The notes beneath the pieces were generated by a model. The model was not told where the DNA came from and did no database searches. It saw only the letters and a list, made by a program, of their open reading frames with translations. From assembly GCF_022538185.1 (NCBI RefSeq), contig NZ_JAKYXC010000003.1:62001-126000 (forward strand): DNA of 64,000 nt, written 5' to 3'. Each line of letters begins with the position of its first letter. Position 1 is the first letter of the stretch. The translations under genes were made by a program, and so were the position numbers. Shown in pieces: positions 9,680 to 17,927 of the stretch. This stretch comes from Microbacterium sp. CFH 31415 (GTDB lineage Bacteria > Actinomycetota > Actinomycetes > Actinomycetales > Microbacteriaceae).

Positions 9680-10086
9680 TGACCGAGGATCGGATGCCGC
9701 AGCCGGCTTGGCGCGTCGTCGCCGGCTCTTTCGCGCTCGACGTGATGCTCGTGGTGGCGTTCGCCGCCATCGGGCGCGCGAGCCACGGCGAGGACTGGCT
9801 GATCGGCCTCGGCATCACCGCGTGGCCGTTCCTCGTCGGCCTGGTGGCCGGCTGGCTCATCACGCTCGCGTGGCGCGCCCCGGCGGCTCCGGTTCGCACC
9901 GGGCTCGGAGTCTGGGCGGCGACGGTCGTCGGAGGGATGCTGCTGCGCGCGGCCTCCGGCCAGGGGACCGCGGTGGCGTTCATCGTGGTCGCCACCCTGA
10001 CGCTCTGTATGTTCCTCGTCGGATGGCGAGTGATCGCCGGGCTCGTGGCGCGCTCGCGGTCGCGCCGGCAGGTGACCGCGCGCTGA
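9679..10086 (+). CDS. DUF3054 membrane protein
   Basis: About 135 residues with four hydrophobic segments. GRASHGE near the first loop, WPFLVG and the GMLLRAASGQGTAVAFI run match the DUF3054 family, common in actinobacteria and haloarchaea and without known function. The ATG overlaps the trhO stop by one base, so translation is probably coupled. The last residues are basic (RSRSRRQ), as expected for a cytoplasmic tail. No catalytic motif can be seen. Confidence 0.75.
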   Translation: MTEDRMPQPAWRVVAGSFALDVMLVVAFAAIGRASHGEDWLIGLGITAWPFLVGLVAGWLITLAWRAPAAPVRTGLGVWAATVVGGMLLRAASGQGTAVAFIVVATLTLCMFLVGWRVIAGLVARSRSRRQVTAR

Positions 10087-10151
10087 CGCGTCCGCCGACG
10101 CGCCCTTCGCACCAGACGGGCGGGCCGGCGGCGCCCGACGGCTGGCGGCTG

Positions 10152-10187
10152 GCGGAAGGGCCGGGCGAATCCGCCCGACCCTTCCGC
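10152..10187. terminator. bidirectional terminator hairpin
   Basis: Arms of 16 bp with one mismatch (GCGGAAGGGCCGGGCG against CGCCCGACCCTTCCGC) and a 4-nt loop lie between the convergent DUF3054 gene and the ABC transporter operon. Confidence 0.7.
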
Positions 10188-10196
10188 GTGGTCAGA

Positions 10197-11111
10197 TCAG
10201 TCGAGCCCGTTCTCGGCGAGCCAGGCCGCCGCGATGTCGTCGGACGACATCTGGTCGACCGTCGACTGCACGTTGAGCGCGACCAGTCCCTCGGGGGTGA
10301 GAGCGGCGCTGACGGCGTTGATCACGTCGGCGATCTCGTCGGCGAGGTCGGCGCTCACGACCGGGACGACGTTCGACGCCAGGAACAGGCCCTCGGGGTC
10401 TTCGAGCGTGACGAGGTCCTGCGTCTCGATGAGCGGGTCGGCGCTGTAGACGTTCGCGACCTGGATGTTGCCGGCGACGAGCTCGTCGACGGTGGTGTCG
10501 CCGGTCGCCTGGAACGCGACGGTCACGCCGTAGACCTCCTCGAGGCCGGACGGACCGTAGGGGCGCTCCTCGAGCTCGGGAGCGCCGCCGAGCACGAGGC
10601 CGTCGATGCCGGCCAGGTCGGCGATCGAGACGAGGTCGTTCTCCTCGGCGAACGCCGCGGTCACGTTGTACGAGTCCTGGTCGGTCGCGGACGACTGGTC
10701 GAGCACGGTGATTCCCTCAGGCAGCGCCTCCTGCAGCGCGGCGTAGACGTCGTCCGACGTGGTGGCCGTCGTGTCGGGCTCGAAGAACTGCAGCAGATTG
10801 CCCGTGTACTCGGGGAACAGGTCGATCGACCCGTCCTCGATCGAAGGCATATAGGCGTCGCGCTGCCCGATGTTGAAGTTGCGCTCGACCTCGAAGCCCG
10901 CGCCTTCGAGCGCCTGCGCGTAGATCTCGGCGATGATCTCGTTCGAGTAGTACGCCTGCGAGCCGATGACGATCGGACCCGACGTGCCGGGCTCGTCGGT
11001 GGTGCCGTCGTCCCCCGTGAGGGGGTCGCTCGAGGCGCAGCCGGCCAGCGCGAGGGCGGCGATCGCCGTCGCGCTGAGGGCGAGCGCGAGGCGGGTGCGT
11101 GCTGTGGACAT
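10197..11111 (-). CDS. glycine betaine/choline-type ABC substrate-binding lipoprotein
   Basis: 304 residues. The signal peptide ends in a lipobox (ALAGC, Cys near 25), so the mature protein is lipid-anchored outside the membrane. The body is an OpuAC/ProX-type binding domain: GSQAYYSNEIIAEIYAQAL, DLFPEYTGNLLQFF, DQDSYNVTAAFAEEN and QVANVYSADPLI. It should deliver a quaternary amine (glycine betaine, carnitine, choline) or a related solute to the two permeases upstream. The AGGAGG-like site GGAGGTTCC precedes the ATG. It is the last gene of a four-gene operon and is closed by a strong hairpin. Confidence 0.9.
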   Translation of the reverse strand: MSTARTRLALALSATAIAALALAGCASSDPLTGDDGTTDEPGTSGPIVIGSQAYYSNEIIAEIYAQALEGAGFEVERNFNIGQRDAYMPSIEDGSIDLFPEYTGNLLQFFEPDTTATTSDDVYAALQEALPEGITVLDQSSATDQDSYNVTAAFAEENDLVSIADLAGIDGLVLGGAPELEERPYGPSGLEEVYGVTVAFQATGDTTVDELVAGNIQVANVYSADPLIETQDLVTLEDPEGLFLASNVVPVVSADLADEIADVINAVSAALTPEGLVALNVQSTVDQMSSDDIAAAWLAENGLD

Positions 11112-11136
11112 GTGGAACCTCCGGTTGTGGTGAGGG

Positions 11137-11868
11137 TCAGGCGGGCGTGCTCGCGACGGTGCGCGTGCGCATCCCAGGGGATTGCTGAGGGGACTGGAGT
11201 CGTGCGGCCACGCCGTGCGGCACGACGAGGCGCTGCACGACGGCGAAGACGCCGTCGAGCGCCAGCGCGAGGGCGATGACGACGATCGAGGCGCCGAGGA
11301 TCTGCGGGAAGTCCCGCAGCGGGATGCCCTGGATGATGTAGTAGCCGAGGCCGCCGAGGCCCACGTACGCGGCGATCGTCACGGTCGCGACGACCTGGAG
11401 CGTGGCGGTGCGGAGACCTCCGATGAGGAGCGGCAGCCCGAGCGGCACCTCGATCTTCCAGAGGATCTGCCACGGCGTCATGCCCATCGCGCGGCCGGCG
11501 TCGATCACCGTGCGGTCGATCGCCTCGAAGCCCGCATACGCGCCGGCGAGGATGGACGGGATCGCGAGGAGCACGAAGGCCGTGACCGCGGCCTCGGTCT
11601 TGAGCGAGACCCCGAGAACCAGGTAGAGCAGCACGATCAGGCCGAGCGAAGGCAGTGCGCGGGCGGCGCCCGACAAGAACACCGCGATCTCGCGGCCCCG
11701 GCCGGTGTGGCCGATGATCCATCCGGCGGGGATCGCGATGACCGACGCGATGACGACCGACCCGAAGGTGAAGAGGAGATGCTGCATGATCGCGGTCGGC
11801 AGCGGCAGTCCGTTCGGCCACTCGGCCGGGGAGAGGATCCAGGCGAACGCTTCGAGGAAGTAGTTCAC
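11137..11868 (-). CDS. quaternary-amine ABC transporter permease 2
   Basis: 243 residues, five or six membrane segments, with the binding-protein-dependent permease signature DAGRAMGMTPWQILWKIEVP that docks with the ATPase. GGLGYYIIQGI near the end is typical of OpuCB/OpuCD-type permeases. It starts with GTG inside the stop of the other permease (GTGA), so the two are co-translated and probably form the heterodimeric channel. The C-terminal ~25 residues are hydrophilic and variable. Confidence 0.9.
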   Translation of the reverse strand: MNYFLEAFAWILSPAEWPNGLPLPTAIMQHLLFTFGSVVIASVIAIPAGWIIGHTGRGREIAVFLSGAARALPSLGLIVLLYLVLGVSLKTEAAVTAFVLLAIPSILAGAYAGFEAIDRTVIDAGRAMGMTPWQILWKIEVPLGLPLLIGGLRTATLQVVATVTIAAYVGLGGLGYYIIQGIPLRDFPQILGASIVVIALALALDGVFAVVQRLVVPHGVAARLQSPQQSPGMRTRTVASTPA

Positions 11869-12539
11869 GCCGTCACCGCCCGCAGAGCGCGCTCGGCGCG
11901 GGTCGGCCGGCGCCGGTTCCAGGGCATGAGCAGCCGGCCAGCCACGACGAGCAGCAGGTCGATGAGCACCGCGATGACGACCACGGCCACGACACCGGCG
12001 AGCACCTCGGGGATGATGCGGCGCTGCGAGCCGTTCGTGAACAGGTAGCCGAGGTTCTGCACCCCGATGAGGATGCCGACGGTGGCCAGCGAGATGGTCG
12101 AAGAGGCCGTCACCCGGAGTCCCGCCAGCAGCACGGGACCGGCAAGCGGGAAGTCGACCGTCCAGAAGCGCCGCCACGCGCCGAATCCGACCGCGACGGC
12201 CGCTTCACGCGTGACCGGGTCCACCGATGCCAGACCGTCGGTGACCGAGCGCGTCATGATGGCTACCGCGTAGATCGTGAGCGCGACGACGAGGTTGGCT
12301 TCGGACAGGAGTGGGATGCCGAACACGGCGGCGAGGACGGCGAAGAGCCCGAGCGACGGGATCGTGTAGAGCAGGCCGACGGTGGCGAGAGTGGGGCCGC
12401 GCACCGCGGTGTAGCGGAACGCCGCCCAGCCGATCGGCACCGAGATGACGAATCCGAGTACGATCGCGATCAGGCTCTGCCGCAGGTGGTCGAGCGACAG
12501 GCCCCAGATGAGGTCCAGGTTGCCGAGCACCCAGCTCAC
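11865..12539 (-). CDS. quaternary-amine ABC transporter permease 1
   Basis: 224 residues, about five membrane segments. The EAA-type coupling loop reads TREAAVAVGFGAWRRFWTVDFP and GVQNLGYLFTNGS matches osmoprotectant permeases. The GTG start overlaps the ATPase stop in GTGA, and its own stop overlaps the next permease in the same way. It pairs with that permease to carry solute across the membrane, driven by the upstream ATPase. Confidence 0.9.
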   Translation of the reverse strand: MSWVLGNLDLIWGLSLDHLRQSLIAIVLGFVISVPIGWAAFRYTAVRGPTLATVGLLYTIPSLGLFAVLAAVFGIPLLSEANLVVALTIYAVAIMTRSVTDGLASVDPVTREAAVAVGFGAWRRFWTVDFPLAGPVLLAGLRVTASSTISLATVGILIGVQNLGYLFTNGSQRRIIPEVLAGVVAVVVIAVLIDLLLVVAGRLLMPWNRRRPTRAERALRAVTA

Positions 12540-13360
12540 GACGCGTCCTCCACCAGCACCCCCTGTGTGCGGCCGGACTCGTCGACCACGACCGCGCCGT
12601 GCGGCGTCTCCTTGCGACGCAGTGCCCTGGCCCCCTTCTCGGCCCCGATGAAGCTGGCCACGAAGTCGCTGGCAGGGTTCTCAATGATCTCGTCGGGCGT
12701 GCCGACCTGGGCGATCTTCGCGCCCTTCTGCAGGATGACGACCTGATCGCCGAGCAGGAACGCCTCGTCGATGTCGTGCGTCACGAACACGATCGTCTTG
12801 TCGAGCTCGCGCTGCAACCGCAGCGTCTCGGCCTGCAGCTCTTTGCGCACGATCGGGTCGACGGCGCCGAACGGCTCGTCCATCAGCAGGATGTTCGGAT
12901 CGACGGCGAGCCCGCGGGCCACCCCGACGCGCTGCTGCTGACCGCCCGACAGCTGGCTCGGGTAGCGCTCCGCCAGCGTGCGGTCGAGACCGACGACATC
13001 CATCAGCTCGAGCGCGCGCTCGTGCGCCGTCTTGCGCGGGACGCCGCTGAGCACGGGCACCGTCGCGATGTTGTCGATCACCGTGAAGTGGGGGAGGAGG
13101 CCCGCGTTCTGCAGCACGTAGCCGATGCCGCGCCGCAGCTTCACGGGGTCGCGGCCCGAGATCGGCTCGTCGTCGATGGCGATCACGCCGCTCGTCGGCT
13201 CGACGAGGCGATTGATCATGCGCAGCAGCGTGGTCTTGCCGCACCCCGAGGATCCGACCAGCACGGTCGTCTTGTGCGCGGGCATGACGAGGCTGAAGTC
13301 GTCGACCGCCAGAGTGCCGTCGGCGAACCGCTTGGAGACGGATCGGAACTCGATCGCCAT
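12536..13360 (-). CDS. quaternary-amine ABC transporter ATPase
   Basis: 274 residues. Walker A GSSGCGKTT at 36-44, the Q-loop QNAGLLPHFTV, signature LSGGQQQRV, Walker B NILLMDEPFGAVDP and the H-loop FVTHD are all intact. It is an OpuCA/ProV-type ATPase but lacks a full CBS pair, ending ~35 residues after the core. It is the first gene of the transporter operon, with AAAGGA 5 nt before the ATG. Expected role: energising uptake of compatible solutes under osmotic stress. Confidence 0.93.
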   Translation of the reverse strand: MAIEFRSVSKRFADGTLAVDDFSLVMPAHKTTVLVGSSGCGKTTLLRMINRLVEPTSGVIAIDDEPISGRDPVKLRRGIGYVLQNAGLLPHFTVIDNIATVPVLSGVPRKTAHERALELMDVVGLDRTLAERYPSQLSGGQQQRVGVARGLAVDPNILLMDEPFGAVDPIVRKELQAETLRLQRELDKTIVFVTHDIDEAFLLGDQVVILQKGAKIAQVGTPDEIIENPASDFVASFIGAEKGARALRRKETPHGAVVVDESGRTQGVLVEDAS

Positions 13361-13528
13361 GCTGTCCTTTCCGCGGGTTTCCCAGCCAACCACAGGTCTG
13401 CGACATCGGGGGCGGAACCCGCGAAGCGTGATCCGGCCGTTGCCCTGCGCAATCTTCGGCGCCGAGCGGCCAGCGGATGGGTGCGACCGCGATTCCGACG
13501 AGTCGGCCCTGGCGCCACAGGGCGCCGC

Positions 13529-13534
13529 TAGCGT
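13529..13534 (+). promoter_or_regulatory. -10 of leaderless oxidoreductase gene
   Basis: TAGCGT ends exactly 6 nt before the ATG; no ribosome site. Confidence 0.55.
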
Positions 13535-13540
13535 GGGCGC

Positions 13541-14977
13541 ATGACCACTCGGGAGTTCGATCTGATCGTCATCGGTGCCGGACCCGTCGGCGAGAACGTC
13601 GCCGATCGTGCAAAGCAGGGCGGTCTCTCGGTCGTCGTCGTCGAGAGCGAGCTGGTGGGCGGGGAGTGCTCGTACTGGGCGTGCATGCCGTCGAAGACTT
13701 TGCTGCGCAGCGGGGCGGCTCTCCGCGCCGCGCGTGACGTCGACGGCGCGAAGCAGGCCGTCACGGGCGGTGTCGACGTCGCGGCGGCGCTGCGCCGACG
13801 CGACGCCATCGTCTACGACTGGAACGACTCGTCGCAGGTCGAGTGGCTGCAGGGCGCCGGCATCGAGCTCGTCCGGGGCCGCGGACGTCTCACGGGTGAG
13901 CGCGCCGTGACGGTCGATTCCGCCGACGGCACCACCGCCGACCTCGTCGCCCGGCATGCCGTGGTCGTCTCGACCGGTTCGGCCGCCCTGCTCCCCGACA
14001 TTCCGGGACTCGTGGATGCCGCGCCCTGGACGAGCCGCGACGCGACCGGAGTGCGCGAGGTCCCTTCCTCGCTGGCGATCCTCGGCGGCGGGGTCGTGGG
14101 CAGCGAGATGGCCACGCTCTTCACGTCGTTCGGCACGCAGGTCACGATCCTCGCCCGCTCCGGGCTGCTGGGCGGCATGGAGCCGTTCGCCGGCGAGGCC
14201 GTCGCGGCCGCGCTGCGCGAAGCCGGAGCCGTCGTGCGCACCGGGGTCGAGGTCGAGAGGGTCGCTCGCGTCGACGGCGGAGACGTCGTGCTGAGCCTGT
14301 CGGACGGCTCGGAGGTGAGAGCCGCCGAGCTGCTCGTCGCCACCGGCCGGGTGCCGCGAACGGCTGACATCGGCCTCGAGACGGTCGGCCTCACACCGGG
14401 CGAGTGGCTCGACGTCGACGACACGCTCCGCGTGCGCGGCGTCGACTGGCTTTACGGCGTCGGCGACGTCAACCATCGCGCGCTGCTCACGCACCAGGGC
14501 AAGTACCAGGGCCGTGCCGCGGGCGACGTGATCGCCGCCCGCGCGCTCGGGCGCGCCGTCGACGATGCTCCGTGGGGGGCGCACGTCGCCACGGCCGACC
14601 ACGACGCGGTTCCGCAGGTGACCTTCACCGACCCGGAGGTCGCGTCGGTCGGGCATACCGAGGCCTCCGCGAGGACGGCAGGGCTCGGCATCCGGGTCGT
14701 CGACTACGACCTGTCGTGGATCTCCGGCGCGAGCACCCACGCCGACCACTATCGCGGCCAGGCGCGAGCCGTGATCGACACCGACCGCCACGTTCTCGTG
14801 GGCGCGACGTTCGTCGGCCCGGATGTCGCGGAGCTGCTCCACTCCGCCACGATCGCGATCGTGGGGGAGGTGCCGTTGCACCGCCTGTGGCACGCGGTCC
14901 CGTCGTATCCGACGGTGAGCGAGGTGTGGCTCCGCTGGCTCGAGGAGTACCGTCGCGACACTCAGGGCGCGGGGTAG
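13541..14977 (+). CDS. pyridine nucleotide-disulfide oxidoreductase (mercuric reductase/LPD-like)
   Basis: 478 residues. The FAD motif GAGPVGENVADRA is near 12; the redox disulfide CSYWAC lies in GGECSYWACMPSK, near 46; an NAD motif (GGGVVGSEMA) and a second FAD motif (YGVGDVNHRALLTHQGKYQG) follow, then the dimerisation domain. In lipoamide dehydrogenase and glutathione reductase the C-terminal HPT motif supplies the catalytic His. Here the motif reads PSYPTVSE, with Tyr in that place, as in mercuric-reductase-like relatives. The disulfide substrate is therefore unclear. The 3' end overlaps the convergent flavodoxin-like gene by 16 bp. Confidence 0.88.
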   Translation: MTTREFDLIVIGAGPVGENVADRAKQGGLSVVVVESELVGGECSYWACMPSKTLLRSGAALRAARDVDGAKQAVTGGVDVAAALRRRDAIVYDWNDSSQVEWLQGAGIELVRGRGRLTGERAVTVDSADGTTADLVARHAVVVSTGSAALLPDIPGLVDAAPWTSRDATGVREVPSSLAILGGGVVGSEMATLFTSFGTQVTILARSGLLGGMEPFAGEAVAAALREAGAVVRTGVEVERVARVDGGDVVLSLSDGSEVRAAELLVATGRVPRTADIGLETVGLTPGEWLDVDDTLRVRGVDWLYGVGDVNHRALLTHQGKYQGRAAGDVIAARALGRAVDDAPWGAHVATADHDAVPQVTFTDPEVASVGHTEASARTAGLGIRVVDYDLSWISGASTHADHYRGQARAVIDTDRHVLVGATFVGPDVAELLHSATIAIVGEVPLHRLWHAVPSYPTVSEVWLRWLEEYRRDTQGAG

Positions 14978-15564
14978 GGCTGCTCGGCGAGCACCTTCGC
15001 GAGGTGCGCCGCGTGCCGCGCGAGTGTCTGGGTGGTGCTCGCGACCTTCTCAGGCGTCTCCGGGAGGTCCTTGTAGTCGGTCGTGTGCATCGCCTCGCCG
15101 TTCCAGTAGACGCCGCCCTGTGACGGGATGCTGAAGCCGACGTCCCCGAGGCCCTGATAGGCGTCCGCGATGATGGCGTGGGCCCCGTCCTCGTTGCCGA
15201 CGACGGCCACGACCGCCACCTTGCCCGCGAGGATGGGCCTGCCTTCGTCGTCCGTCTCCGACAGCTCCGCGTCGAGTCGCTCGAGGACCCGCTGCGCGAC
15301 GCTCGACATGTGGCCCATCCAGGTCGGGGTCGCGAAGACCAGGATGTCGGCCGCCATGACCTTCTCACGGATGCCGGGCCATTCGTCGCCGTCGCCCATG
15401 TCGGCCTCGACGCCCGGCTTGACGTCGAAGTCCACGACACGGACGATCTCGCCCTCGACGCCGTAGGGCGCGAGGGCGTCGAGCACCTGCTGGGCGAGGA
15501 GGTCGCCGCTGGACTCCGAGGGAGAGGGCTTGAGTGTGCAGTTGAGCGCGAGCGCATGGAGCAT
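14962..15564 (-). CDS. flavodoxin-fold NAD(P)H:FMN reductase-like protein
   Basis: 200 residues of the flavodoxin/NADPH-dependent FMN reductase superfamily. The phosphate loop is LNCTLKPSPSESSG near 8; FATPTWMGHMSS near 78 and VVGNEDGAHAI near 119 are the usual flavin contacts. It probably binds FMN and reduces a quinone, flavin or xenobiotic. AAGGGA sits 6 nt from the ATG. Its tail overlaps the disulfide oxidoreductase gene on the other strand, which leaves no room for a terminator. Confidence 0.85.
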   Translation of the reverse strand: MLHALALNCTLKPSPSESSGDLLAQQVLDALAPYGVEGEIVRVVDFDVKPGVEADMGDGDEWPGIREKVMAADILVFATPTWMGHMSSVAQRVLERLDAELSETDDEGRPILAGKVAVVAVVGNEDGAHAIIADAYQGLGDVGFSIPSQGGVYWNGEAMHTTDYKDLPETPEKVASTTQTLARHAAHLAKVLAEQPYPAP

Positions 15565-15663
15565 GATGGTCCCTTCGTCGATCCGGGCAGGCTACGGGGG
15601 CCGCCGCAGCGGCGTCAGGGTCTTGACGTTCCCCGATCGCGCCCCTACCCCCGCGGGCGTGCT

Positions 15664-15669
15664 TACGCT
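15664..15669 (+). promoter_or_regulatory. -10 of leaderless DUF427 gene
   Basis: TACGCT ends 6 nt before the ATG. Confidence 0.55.
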
Positions 15670-15675
15670 GGGGCG

Positions 15676-16176
15676 ATGAGCCGTCATCCTGTTCCCGACC
15701 CCGTCGCGCCAGGCCAGGAGTCGGTGTGGGACTACCCGCGTCCTCCTCGGGTCGAGCAGATCGACGCGCGCGTAGTGATCCGGCTGGGCGGCGAGGTGAT
15801 CGTCGACACCGATGACGTGGTGCGCGTGCTCGAGACCAGCCACCCGCCCGTCTACTATCTGCCGATCGCGGAGTTCGCCGAGGGTGCGCTCGTGCCGGCG
15901 ACCGGTGGGTCGTTCTGCGAGTTCAAAGGCAGCGCGCGGTATTTCGATGTGCAGGGAGGGGATGCCGCGGCCCAGCGCGCCGCCTGGAACTACCCCGATC
16001 CGTCGCCGGGCTTCGATCTGCTCGCCGATCGCGTCGCGGTGTACGCCCGGCCGATGGACGCGTGCGAGGTCGACGGCGAGCTCGTCGAGCCGCAGCCGGG
16101 TGGGTTCTACGGCGGCTGGATCACCTCGACGGTGGCCGGACCCTTCAAGGGCGTGCCGGGGTCGATGGGCTGGTGA
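15676..16176 (+). CDS. DUF427 domain protein
   Basis: 166 residues of the DUF427 family, a small beta-tent fold of unknown biochemical role. The family signature is clear: VIVDTDDVVRVLETSHPPVYYLP, the CEFKGSARYFDV segment and the terminal GFYGGWITS. It is usually found alone in actinobacterial genomes, as here. The mRNA appears leaderless. Nothing in the sequence fixes a substrate. Confidence 0.85.
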   Translation: MSRHPVPDPVAPGQESVWDYPRPPRVEQIDARVVIRLGGEVIVDTDDVVRVLETSHPPVYYLPIAEFAEGALVPATGGSFCEFKGSARYFDVQGGDAAAQRAAWNYPDPSPGFDLLADRVAVYARPMDACEVDGELVEPQPGGFYGGWITSTVAGPFKGVPGSMGW

Positions 16177-16195
16177 CCGCGTCCGTGACGCCCGC

Positions 16196-16201
16196 TAGCC
16201 T
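16196..16201 (+). promoter_or_regulatory. -10 near GyrI-like gene start
   Basis: TAGCCT ends 9 nt before the ATG, giving a leader of about two nucleotides. Confidence 0.4.
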
Positions 16202-16210
16202 GGTCGCGCC

Positions 16211-16825
16211 ATGAAGACCGACCTCAAGAGAGAGATTGCCGCCTATTCGGCGCGACGGGGCATCTTCGACGTCGTCGAGCTGCCGCTGCTGCGCTACCTG
16301 ATGATCGACGGCCACGGCGATCCGAACGAGCAGGCCTATGCCGATGCGGTGTCGACGCTCTTCCCTGTCGCCTACAAGCTCAAGTTCATGAGCAGGAAGG
16401 AACTCGACCGCGACTACGTCGTGATGCCGCTCGAGGCGCTGTGGTGGTCTGACGACATGACGACGTTCACGTCCGATCGCGACAAGTCGCGCTGGGACTG
16501 GACCGCGATGATCCTCGTTCCCGACTGGACGCCCGCTGATCACCTCGAGCGCGCCCTCGCGGCGGCTTCCGGCGCCCCCGCGCTCGATCGGCTCCGGCTC
16601 GAGACGCTCGACGAAGGGCGCTGCGTGCAGACCCTCCACCTCGGCCCCTTCGACGAGGAGGGGCCGGTGCTGGCGCGCCTGCACGACGAGGTCATCCCTT
16701 CCCGGGGGCTGCGCATGACGGGCCGACACCACGAGATCTACCTGAGCGACATCCGCCGCACCGACCCCGCGAAGCTCCGCACGATCCTGCGGCAGCCCGT
16801 GACCGATGCGGTAGGCGACGCGTGA
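16211..16825 (+). CDS. GyrI-like small-molecule-binding protein
   Basis: 204 residues of the GyrI-like (SHS2-fold) family, related to the ligand domain of AraC/BmrR regulators but with no DNA-binding part. Typical segments are YLMIDGHGDPNEQAYADAV, the FMSRKELDRDYVVMPLEALWW run and HEIYLSD near the end. Relatives bind hydrophobic or macrocyclic small molecules and some are cyclopropane hydrolases or antitoxins; no activity can be assigned here. The next gene starts inside its stop (GTGA). Confidence 0.8.
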   Translation: MKTDLKREIAAYSARRGIFDVVELPLLRYLMIDGHGDPNEQAYADAVSTLFPVAYKLKFMSRKELDRDYVVMPLEALWWSDDMTTFTSDRDKSRWDWTAMILVPDWTPADHLERALAAASGAPALDRLRLETLDEGRCVQTLHLGPFDEEGPVLARLHDEVIPSRGLRMTGRHHEIYLSDIRRTDPAKLRTILRQPVTDAVGDA

Positions 16826-17316
16826 CGACGCGCCTCCTGCTCGTCTCCGACACCCACATCCCGGGCCGGGCGCGTCGGCTGCCCGATGCGCTCCTGCGCG
16901 CGGCGGATGCCGCCGACCTCATCATCCACGCCGGCGACTGGGTCGCGGCATCCGTTCTCGACGATCTCGAGCAGCACGGCGAGGTGCTCGGCGTCTTCGG
17001 CAACAACGACGGGCCCGACCTCCGGGCGCGGCTGCCCGAGGTAGCCCGCCGAGACATCGAGGGCGTGCGGTTCGCGGTCGTGCACGAGACCGGCGATGCC
17101 CGTCGTCGTGAAGCACGCTTGGACGACGCGCACCCCGACGCCGACGTGCTCGTGTTCGGGCACAGCCATATCCCGTGGGACACCACGACGCCGCGCGGGC
17201 TCAGACTGCTCAACCCGGGCTCGCCGACCGACCGTCGCCGCCAGCCGCACCATACGATGATGACGGTCGTGGTGGACTCCGGTGCCCTGCGCGCGGTCGA
17301 GCTCGTCGTGCTCTGA
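16822..17316 (+). CDS. YfcE/MJ0936-type metallophosphoesterase
   Basis: 164 residues, a minimal calcineurin-like phosphoesterase. Metal-binding motifs occur in order: SDTH at 9-12, HAGDW near 36, GNND (a GNHD variant) near 57, and GHSHIP near 113. Members hydrolyse phosphodiesters such as bis-pNPP or 2',3'-cyclic nucleotides; the natural substrate is unknown. The GTG start overlaps the GyrI-like stop, so the two are co-translated. A perfect hairpin follows. Confidence 0.88.
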   Translation: MTTRLLLVSDTHIPGRARRLPDALLRAADAADLIIHAGDWVAASVLDDLEQHGEVLGVFGNNDGPDLRARLPEVARRDIEGVRFAVVHETGDARRREARLDDAHPDADVLVFGHSHIPWDTTTPRGLRLLNPGSPTDRRRQPHHTMMTVVVDSGALRAVELVVL

Positions 17317-17328
17317 GCGGGCTCAGGT

Positions 17329-17349
17329 CTGACTCCGAGCGGGAGTCAG
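17329..17349. terminator. bidirectional hairpin
   Basis: CTGACTCC and GGAGTCAG form a perfect 8-bp stem with a 5-nt loop between convergent genes. The right arm contains the stop codon of the minus-strand gene. Confidence 0.55.
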
Positions 17350-17756
17350 GTCTGGGCGGCCGCCCGCTCGGCGGTTGCCCGCAGAAAGTCGCCGTGCGCG
17401 ATCTCCGGCCCGAGTCCCTGGGGGCGGTTCCACACCAGCACGAGCGCGTCGTGCTCGCCCGCGTCGGTCGCGACCGGCAGCCAGCGGGCGTCGTAGCCGT
17501 AGAGCAGCTCCTCGTCGACGATCACCCGGTTGACCGCGTCGCCAGGCTGCAGCGAGAGCAGTTCGCCGCGCACGAGCCCGGCGGCGTCGTCGAGCACGAG
17601 CACCGGCCATTCGCCGCCGGCATCCCAGAACAGTCGCCCGCGCAGCGTGGCCGGACGCGAGCGGAGGACGTGCGCGCTGATCGCCTCCCACAGCGCCATC
17701 CCCGGTCGCAGGCTGCCGTAGACGAACAGGGGCACGGCGGACGGCGGGAAGGTCAC
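17346..17756 (-). CDS. gamma-glutamylcyclotransferase-like (AIG2 family) protein
   Basis: 136 residues with the GGCT substrate loop YGSLRPG at 13-19 and a DEELLYGYDARWL segment supplying the usual acidic residue. The fold cleaves gamma-glutamyl amines or peptides to 5-oxoproline; small bacterial members are poorly characterised. The GTG giving MTFPPSAVPLFVYGS was chosen because a TACGGT -10 lies 7 nt upstream. It is divergent from the sulfite-oxidase-like gene. Confidence 0.82.
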   Translation of the reverse strand: MTFPPSAVPLFVYGSLRPGMALWEAISAHVLRSRPATLRGRLFWDAGGEWPVLVLDDAAGLVRGELLSLQPGDAVNRVIVDEELLYGYDARWLPVATDAGEHDALVLVWNRPQGLGPEIAHGDFLRATAERAAAQT

Positions 17757-17763
17757 GGCATCC

Positions 17764-17769
17764 ACCGTA
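17764..17769 (-). promoter_or_regulatory. -10 of leaderless GGCT-like gene
   Basis: TACGGT on the minus strand ends 7 nt before the GTG. Confidence 0.45.
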
Positions 17770-17863
17770 GTCAGATGAGCGGATGCCGCGCCGCGCGGTT
17801 TCGTCGCGAGCCCCGCCGCGGCGCGCCGCAATCCGTCCGGGTCGCCGCCCCGAACAAGCACGT

Positions 17864-17920
17864 CGGGGATGACCCCGGAGACCGGGGATGCCCCCGGGGA
17901 TCGGGGATGACCCGGGGAGG
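17864..17920. repeat. three tandem 19-bp repeats
   Basis: Units begin at 17864, 17883 and 17902, each starting CGGGGATG(A/C)CC and differing mainly in the last bases. The third runs into the ribosome site of the next gene, so the array fills the 5' region of that gene. Confidence 0.7.
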
Positions 17921-17927
17921 AGTGGCC

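Noticed and set aside
13361..14893. A long minus-strand N-terminal extension of the ABC ATPase
   Set aside because: It is antisense to the disulfide oxidoreductase, while the ATPase start at 13360 has a ribosome site and the normal family N-terminus.
17175..17927. A plus-strand extension of the molybdoenzyme frame
   Set aside because: It overlaps the phosphoesterase and GGCT-like genes and lacks any recognisable domain; the ATG at 17928 has a strong ribosome site.
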